Shown: in pieces, positions 3,128 to 7,838 of the stretch
Layout: the number at the start of each line of letters is the position of its first letter
How positions within the stretch are numbered: position 1 is the stretch's first letter
Source of the DNA: Actinomycetes bacterium
Lineage (GTDB): Bacteria; Actinomycetota; Actinomycetes; Propionibacteriales; Propionibacteriaceae
Length of the DNA stretch: 7,838 bases
Reading direction: 5' to 3'
Assembly: GCA_009785885.1 (NCBI GenBank)
Contig: WQUE01000023.1
Span: 1 to 7,838 of the forward strand
Notes under the pieces: generated by a model
The model's input: only the letters and a program-made list of their open reading frames with translations
Databases searched by the model: none
What the model was told of the DNA's origin: nothing
Made by a program: the position numbers and the translations under genes

Positions 3128-6037
3128 ATGTCCATGGTCGAATCACCGGTCAGCGCCACACACCCGGTCCACGACGAGCCCGAGCCCAGCCGTGGCCTGC
3201 ACGTGGAGCGGATGTTCTCCACGCCCGGGCGACATCCCTACGACGAGGTGACCTGGGAACGCCGGGACGTCGTCCAGACGAACTGGAAAACGGGGGAGAC
3301 CGTCTTCGAACAGATGGGCGTCGAGTTTCCCGACTTCTGGAGCCTGAACGCCTCCACGATCGTGACGACGAAATACTTCCGGGGGCCGCTCGGGGGTGCG
3401 AATCGCGAGTCGAGCCTGCGCCAGCTGATCGACCGCGTCGTCGGCACGTACGTCGCCGAGGGAATCGCCCACGGCTATTTCGCATCGCCCGCAGATGCAG
3501 GCGTGTTCGGGGAGGAGCTGACCTGGCTGCTGCTCCACCAGTATTTCAGCTTCAATTCGCCCGTGTGGTTCAATGTCGGCACGGACAGTCCGCAGCAGGT
3601 CAGCGCCTGTTTCATCCTGAGTGTGGACGACTCGATGGATTCGATCCTCAACTGGTACCGCGAGGAGGGGATGATCTTCAAGGGAGGGTCGGGCGCGGGC
3701 CTGAACCTGTCACGCATCCGCTCGTCGAAGGAACTGCTGCGCAGTTCGGGCGGCACGGCAAGCGGGCCTGTCAGCTTCATGCGGGGTGCCGACGCGTCGG
3801 CCGGCACGATCAAGAGCGGCGGGGCGACGCGGCGGGCCGCGAAGATGGTGGCGCTGGACGTCGACCACCCCGACATCGAGGAGTTCATCCAGGTCAAGGC
3901 CCGCGAGGAAGACAAGGTGCGCGTGCTGCGCGCGGCGGGATTCGACATGGAGGTCGGCGGGCGCGACATCACGTCGGTGCAATACCAGAACGCCAACAAC
4001 TCGGTCCGCGTCAGCGACGAGTTCATGCACGCGGTCGAGGACGGACGTCCCTTCGCATTGCGTGCCCGTCTGGACGGCTCCGTGGTCGAGACCGTCGAGG
4101 CCCGTCGGCTCTTCACCGAAATGGCGGAGGCGGCGTGGGAATGCGCCGATCCCGGCATCCAGTACGACGACACGATCAACTCGTGGCACACGATCCCCAA
4201 TTCCGGGCGCATCAATGCGTCCAACCCGTGCAGCGAATACATGAGCGTCGACAACAGCTCCTGCAATCTTGCCAGCCTGAACCTGTTGAAATTCTTGCGT
4301 GACGACAACACGTTCGACGTGTCCGGTTTCACGCATGCCGTGGCGCTGGTGATCACGGCCATGGATATCTCCGTGTGCTTCGCCGATTTCCCGACGGAGT
4401 CGATTGCGGAGAACACCCGCGCCTTCCGCCAGCTCGGCATCGGCTATGCGAATCTCGGCGCGCTGCTCATGGCGTGCGGCCTCGGGTACGACTCCGAGGC
4501 GGGCCGGGGCGTCGCCGCCGCGGTCACATCCCTGATGACCGCCGTCGCGTACCGGCGCAGCGCCGAACTGGCCGAGGTCGTCGGCCCGTACGACGGTTAC
4601 GCGCGCAACGCCGAGCCGCATCAGCGCGTCATGCGGCGTCACCTCGTCGCGAACGACGACCTGCGCACCAACGGGTCGCTCGACGAGGCGGTGCGCACGG
4701 CCGCGGGGCGTGAGTGGCAGCAGGTCGTCGCCCTGGGCGCGGCCCACGGCTTCCGCAACTCGCAGGCCAGCGTGCTCGCCCCCACGGGCACGATCGGCTT
4801 CATGATGGACTGCGACACGACAGGCATCGAGCCGGACTTCTCGCTGGTGAAGTTCAAGAAGTTGGTCGGCGGGTCGTCGATGCGGATCGTGAACCTTACG
4901 GTGCCGCGCGCCCTGGTCACCCTGGGCTACGGCCGCGAGCAGATCGACGCGATCGTCGCGCACATCGCCGAGCGCGGCGATGTCGTGGACGCGCCGGGGC
5001 TGCGGCCCGAGCACTACCCGGTGTTCGACACGGCCATGGGCGTGCGCCCGATCGCGCCGATGGGGCACGTCCGCATGATGGCCGCCGTCCAGCCGTTCCT
5101 GTCCGGCGCGATCAGCAAGACCGTGAACCTGCCGGAGTCGGCGACCGTCGACGACATCGCCGACGTGTTCATGCAGGGCTGGAAGCTCGGCCTGAAGGCG
5201 CTTGCGGTGTACCGGGACAACTGCAAGGTCGGCCAGCCGCTCAACGTCGCCAAGCCGGACGTCGCCGCCGCCCCGGCGGAGGCGCCCAAACCGGAGGTCC
5301 GCATCGAGTACCGGGCGAAGCGTCGGCGTCTGCCGAAGTCCCGTCTGGGCCGGACGACCAGCTTCTCGGTCGGGGGTGCCGAGGGCTACATGACGTCCGG
5401 CGCGTACGACGACGGCCGCCTCGGCGAGGTGTTTCTGAAGCTCGGCAAGCAGGGCTCGACGCTGTCCGGCGTGATGGACGCGTTCTCGATCGCCGTGTCC
5501 GTGGGCCTGCAGTACGGGGTGCCGCTGGAGGGATTCGTCCAGAAGTTCACGAACCTGAAGTTCGAGCCGGCCGGCATGACGGACGACCCGGACATCCGCA
5601 TCGCCCAGTCGATCACCGACTACATTTTCCGTCGGCTCGCGCTGGACTACCTGAGTTTCGACGAGCGGGCCGAGCTCGGGATCTACACGGCCGCCGAACG
5701 CGCCCGCTACGTCGAGACCGGCTCGTACCTGTCGGAGGAGGACGAGGCGGCGCTGCCCGAGGCCCAGCAGTTGCGCAACGATGCGGGGGACGACCTGCGC
5801 GTGGACGGGGCGGGTCCGGTCCAGCCGAGCCTCATCGAGGCGCCGCGCGGGCTCGGCCTGGTGAGCTCCGCCGTGGACGCCGGGCCGCGGGTCGCCCAGA
5901 CCTCGAGCGAGCTGCTGGAGCAGATGACCGGCCACGGGGTCGACGCCCCGTTGTGCCTCATCTGCGGGACGAAGATGCGCCCGTCCGGGTCGTGCTACGT
6001 GTGCGAGGGGTGCGGTTCGACCAGCGGCTGCTCGTAG
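3128..6037 (+). CDS. nrdJ: Adenosylcobalamin-dependent (class II) ribonucleoside-diphosphate reductase
   Basis: This 969-residue enzyme reduces ribonucleotides to deoxyribonucleotides with a thiyl radical generated from coenzyme B12, so it needs no oxygen. The ATG at 3128 follows GAAGG by five bases; a second ATG two codons later is possible. The thiyl cysteine is Cys368 in NPCSE, with Asn366 and Glu370. The redox pair is Cys161 (VSACFILSVDD) and Cys379 (NSSCNLASLNL). Other marks are FKGGSGAGLNLSRIRSS (184-200) and APTGTIGFMMDCDTTGIEP. A second conserved region at about 743-850 (GYMTSGAYDDGRLGEVFLKLGKQGS) matches the C-terminal portion of actinobacterial NrdJ. The tail has six cysteines at 943, 946, 956, 959, 962 and 968, likely for thioredoxin-linked re-reduction and metal binding. 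The gene follows nrdR by 55 bp, probably as one transcript. Its last 43 bases overlap convergent hemA. Confidence 0.97.
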   Translation: MSMVESPVSATHPVHDEPEPSRGLHVERMFSTPGRHPYDEVTWERRDVVQTNWKTGETVFEQMGVEFPDFWSLNASTIVTTKYFRGPLGGANRESSLRQLIDRVVGTYVAEGIAHGYFASPADAGVFGEELTWLLLHQYFSFNSPVWFNVGTDSPQQVSACFILSVDDSMDSILNWYREEGMIFKGGSGAGLNLSRIRSSKELLRSSGGTASGPVSFMRGADASAGTIKSGGATRRAAKMVALDVDHPDIEEFIQVKAREEDKVRVLRAAGFDMEVGGRDITSVQYQNANNSVRVSDEFMHAVEDGRPFALRARLDGSVVETVEARRLFTEMAEAAWECADPGIQYDDTINSWHTIPNSGRINASNPCSEYMSVDNSSCNLASLNLLKFLRDDNTFDVSGFTHAVALVITAMDISVCFADFPTESIAENTRAFRQLGIGYANLGALLMACGLGYDSEAGRGVAAAVTSLMTAVAYRRSAELAEVVGPYDGYARNAEPHQRVMRRHLVANDDLRTNGSLDEAVRTAAGREWQQVVALGAAHGFRNSQASVLAPTGTIGFMMDCDTTGIEPDFSLVKFKKLVGGSSMRIVNLTVPRALVTLGYGREQIDAIVAHIAERGDVVDAPGLRPEHYPVFDTAMGVRPIAPMGHVRMMAAVQPFLSGAISKTVNLPESATVDDIADVFMQGWKLGLKALAVYRDNCKVGQPLNVAKPDVAAAPAEAPKPEVRIEYRAKRRRLPKSRLGRTTSFSVGGAEGYMTSGAYDDGRLGEVFLKLGKQGSTLSGVMDAFSIAVSVGLQYGVPLEGFVQKFTNLKFEPAGMTDDPDIRIAQSITDYIFRRLALDYLSFDERAELGIYTAAERARYVETGSYLSEEDEAALPEAQQLRNDAGDDLRVDGAGPVQPSLIEAPRGLGLVSSAVDAGPRVAQTSSELLEQMTGHGVDAPLCLICGTKMRPSGSCYVCEGCGSTSGCS

Positions 6038-7257
6038 GCGGCCGGCGCGACGACGGGGACGCGTGCTGCGGCGACGGCTTCGGCGCGGGCCTGGACGATC
6101 TGCGGATACAGTTCGGCGCGCACGCGGCGGCGCACGCTGCGGCGCAGGGCGGCCACGTCCGCATCCGGGCCTGATAGGCGGGCCACCTCGTGGTCGATGC
6201 GGACGTCGGCGGCGGCCAGAAGCGCCTTGATCGTTTCGTCGGCGGTGCGGCCGAGACGGTCCTCCTCGAAGGCGCGGGCGGCGTCGGCGACGATGCCGCG
6301 TGCCTGCGCCACGGCCGTACCCACGACCGCCGGCACGTTCCGTCCGAGTTCGGCCAGGTCGTACAGCACCACCCCGGGCAGGTCCCCCACGGCGGGATCG
6401 ACGTCCCGGTGCAGGGCCAGATCGAGCACGACGACGCCGGCGTCCCGCGTCGTGAACTGGGCGGGCCCGACGAGGTAGCCCGCGCCCGACGCCACGCCAC
6501 TGCACGCCACCACCAGGTCGGCCGACTCGAGTTCGGCCGCCAGATCGGCGGACACGTCCACGCCGTGGCTCGCCGCGAACTCGCGCGCGCGTCCCGAGGC
6601 GGAATGGACGCTCACGCGCACGCAGCCCCGTTCCCGCAGGGCGGCCAGGCTCGCGCCGGCGTACGCACCGGTGCCGATCAGCAGCACCCGCACGTCGCCC
6701 CACCGCGGCAGGTGGACGGCCGCCGCGTCCAGACCGACCGCCACCAGCGAACGCCCGGCCGCGCCGAGCGTCGTCTCGGAGAAGACCCGCTTGGACGTGT
6801 GGGCGGCGGCGGCGAACAGTCGCTCCAGCATGCCGGACACGGTGCGCGCGTCGCGCGCCTCGGCGAGGGCCCGCTTCACCTGGCCGCCGATCTCGCGTTC
6901 GCCGACCGCCATCGACTCCAGGCCGGCGGCCACGGCGAACAGGTGCCGGGACACCGCCTCGCCCTCGCGCCGGCGCAGCGCGTCCGCGACGAGACGGGTG
7001 TCGAGACGGGAGCCCGCGGCAACCAGCCGGGCGATCTGCCAGCACGCGTCGTCCATCGTCGACGGGTCGGGCGCGTCGACGTCCAGATACACCTCGAACC
7101 GGTTGCACGTTGCCAGCGTGACGACTCCGCGCAACGCCGGGCATGCCGCGTGCGCGGCCACGTTGGTCGACCGGGCTCCGGCGGAAAGCTGGTCGAGCAC
7201 GTCGAGGGACAGATCCCGGTAGGTGGCAGCCAAACAGAGCAAAGACACAATGCCCAT
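5995..7257 (-). CDS. hemA: Glutamyl-tRNA reductase, first step of C5-pathway tetrapyrrole synthesis
   Basis: This 420-residue enzyme reduces Glu-tRNA(Glu) to glutamate-1-semialdehyde with NADPH, committing glutamate to 5-aminolevulinate, heme and cobalamin. The catalytic cysteine is Cys51 in TLATCNRFEVYLD. The substrate region GLESMAVGEREIGGQVKRA (112-130) corresponds to GLDSxxxGExQIxGQVK in other HemA. The NADPH-binding domain begins at about 190 with VLLIGTGAYAG, and VVLDLALHRDVDPAV (276-290) closes it. The C-terminal dimerisation helices follow from about 312. The usual HRTAPV near the N-terminus is replaced by TYRDLSLDVL, which I associate with Micrococcales and Propionibacteriales. I chose the ATG at 7257; a GTG three codons on (7248) would give MSLLCLAATYRD and cannot be excluded. 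A GGTGGGG run ten bases upstream is a poor ribosome-binding site. The frame extends to 7719, but that would overlap hemE. The stop lies inside nrdJ. Confidence 0.94.
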   Translation of the reverse strand: MGIVSLLCLAATYRDLSLDVLDQLSAGARSTNVAAHAACPALRGVVTLATCNRFEVYLDVDAPDPSTMDDACWQIARLVAAGSRLDTRLVADALRRREGEAVSRHLFAVAAGLESMAVGEREIGGQVKRALAEARDARTVSGMLERLFAAAAHTSKRVFSETTLGAAGRSLVAVGLDAAAVHLPRWGDVRVLLIGTGAYAGASLAALRERGCVRVSVHSASGRAREFAASHGVDVSADLAAELESADLVVACSGVASGAGYLVGPAQFTTRDAGVVVLDLALHRDVDPAVGDLPGVVLYDLAELGRNVPAVVGTAVAQARGIVADAARAFEEDRLGRTADETIKALLAAADVRIDHEVARLSGPDADVAALRRSVRRRVRAELYPQIVQARAEAVAAARVPVVAPAAYEQPLVEPHPSHT

Positions 7258-7333
7258 CAGCTTAACACCCCACCCTGAAGACCGGCCGGGCCCGAGATTG
7301 GGCGGCGCAGCCCGCCCGGCTGGGGTGCCATGG

Positions 7334-7339
7334 CAGAAT
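7334..7339 (+). promoter_or_regulatory. Possible -10 of hemE, leaderless arrangement
   Basis: CAGAAT lies eight bases before the ATG at 7348, which fits a leaderless transcript starting at that codon. It lacks the first consensus T and there is no recognisable -35, so this is weak. The 90-bp gap to hemA (7258-7347) must hold the promoters of both divergent genes. Confidence 0.25.
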
Positions 7340-7347
7340 CGGCGTCC

Positions 7348-7838
7348 ATGAGCGCATCCCTGGCCGCGGACCATCCTCTCGTCGACGGCCGGACGGGCGG
7401 CTCGGCGCTCGTGACGGCGTTGCGGGGCACGCGCGGGCCGACGACCCCCGTGTGGTTCATGCGTCAGGCTGGGCGCAGCCTGCCGGAGTACCGGCGCGTC
7501 CGCGAGGGTACGTCGATGCTCCAGGCGTGCCTCGATCCGGGGCTGGCGGCCGAGATCACCGTCCAGCCGGTCCGGCGGCATGGCGTGGACGCGGGCATCT
7601 TCTTCTCCGACATCGTCGTGCCGTTGCGGCTCGCCGGTGTCGGCGTGGAGCTCGACCCCGGGCCCGTGATGGACCAGCCCTATCGCACGCCGGACGACGT
7701 GGCCCGCCTCGTCGAACACACGCTGACACGCGAGTCGCTGGAGCCGATCCGCGAGGCGGTCCGGCGCAGCGTCGCCGAGCTGGGCGGCACACCCCTGATC
7801 GGTTTCGCGGGCGCGCCGTTTACGCTCGCGGCGTACCT
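7348..7838 (+). CDS. hemE: Uroporphyrinogen decarboxylase, N-terminal part (partial at the window edge)
   Basis: The first 163 residues are present and the rest lies beyond the window. The enzyme removes the four acetate carboxyls of uroporphyrinogen III to give coproporphyrinogen III, directing tetrapyrrole flux to heme rather than to siroheme or cobalamin. Both family signatures are present: PVWFMRQAGRSLPEYR (about residues 35-50), and GFAGAPFTLAAY at the right edge. FFSDIVVP (about 90-97) carries the conserved substrate-binding aspartate. I chose the ATG at 7348; the in-frame ATG at 7330 would add six residues and has only a weak GGGG upstream. The gene is divergent from hemA, and in related genomes heme genes often follow, which cannot be seen here. 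Confidence 0.95.
   Translation, partial: MSASLAADHPLVDGRTGGSALVTALRGTRGPTTPVWFMRQAGRSLPEYRRVREGTSMLQACLDPGLAAEITVQPVRRHGVDAGIFFSDIVVPLRLAGVGVELDPGPVMDQPYRTPDDVARLVEHTLTRESLEPIREAVRRSVAELGGTPLIGFAGAPFTLAAY

Noticed and set aside
4714..6174. A 486-codon plus-strand frame inside nrdJ
   Set aside because: It is in a different frame from the clearly conserved NrdJ protein and its translation is low-complexity Arg/Gly/Ala sequence.
3710..7144. A 1144-codon open frame on the minus strand spanning most of nrdJ and hemA
   Set aside because: It is antisense to nrdJ and out of frame with hemA, has no recognisable domain and is rich in Arg/Gly/Pro. This is typical of a shadow frame in very GC-rich coding DNA.
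7258..7719. N-terminal extension of HemA
   Set aside because: It is antisense to hemE, and HemA homologues begin at the SLLCLAATYRD region.
1..7838. CRISPR array, insertion sequence, prophage or defence system
   Set aside because: No spaced repeat arrays, transposase or integrase motifs, or terminal inverted repeats were found. Apart from the findings listed, the gene content is core housekeeping.

Overview
This is a GC-rich chromosomal window of about 7.8 kb, most likely from an actinobacterium. Four things point that way: third positions are strongly G/C-biased; LexA operators of the TCGAAC-N4-GTTCGA type lie beside lexA; lexA, an SOS gene and nrdR are arranged as in mycobacteria and streptomycetes; and a B12-dependent ribonucleotide reductase (NrdJ) follows nrdR. 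The HemA protein has the divergent form (GTGAYAG nucleotide loop, no HRTAPV near the N-terminus) that I associate with Micrococcales and Propionibacteriales. The order-level guess is an inference with low confidence.

Layout. Positions 1-146 (minus) hold only the 5' end of a gene for a secreted protein of unknown function. Positions 147-509 carry no gene I can support, only a small AT-rich palindrome cluster and a GC hairpin. A tRNA-Leu(CAA) gene lies at 510-592 (minus). A near-perfect 68-bp tandem duplication at 636-771 includes the last codons of a small DUF167/YggU-family gene (747-1025, minus). That gene is 20 bp downstream of lexA (1046-1783, minus). The lexA upstream region (1784-2029) contains three SOS boxes and two divergent predicted promoters, each with its -35 element built into the end of a LexA box. 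The rightward promoter drives a small arginine-rich single-pass membrane protein (2030-2335). It sits where other actinobacteria have an SOS-induced LysM cell-division or cell-wall protein, but no LysM domain is present.

A 227-bp gap follows, with a candidate promoter, an NrdR-box core, a weaker second box and a consensus actinobacterial DnaA box. It leads into nrdR (2563-3072) and nrdJ (3128-6037), a repressor plus class II ribonucleotide reductase pair. nrdJ runs convergently into hemA (5995-7257, minus), and the two reading frames overlap by 43 bp exactly over the cysteine tail of NrdJ. hemE (7348 onward, plus) is divergent from hemA and runs off the right edge.

How the genes fit together. 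lexA and the small membrane gene form an SOS module. nrdR-nrdJ is the dNTP supply module, probably controlled by NrdR and possibly DnaA. hemA and hemE belong to tetrapyrrole synthesis. HemA makes the precursor of both heme and the cobalamin that NrdJ needs, while HemE diverts uroporphyrinogen III to the coproporphyrinogen/heme branch. Most of the window is conserved core genome. The parts worth a second look are the SOS intergenic region with its LysM-less protein, the nrdRJ leader, the nrdJ/hemA overlap and the tandem duplication.
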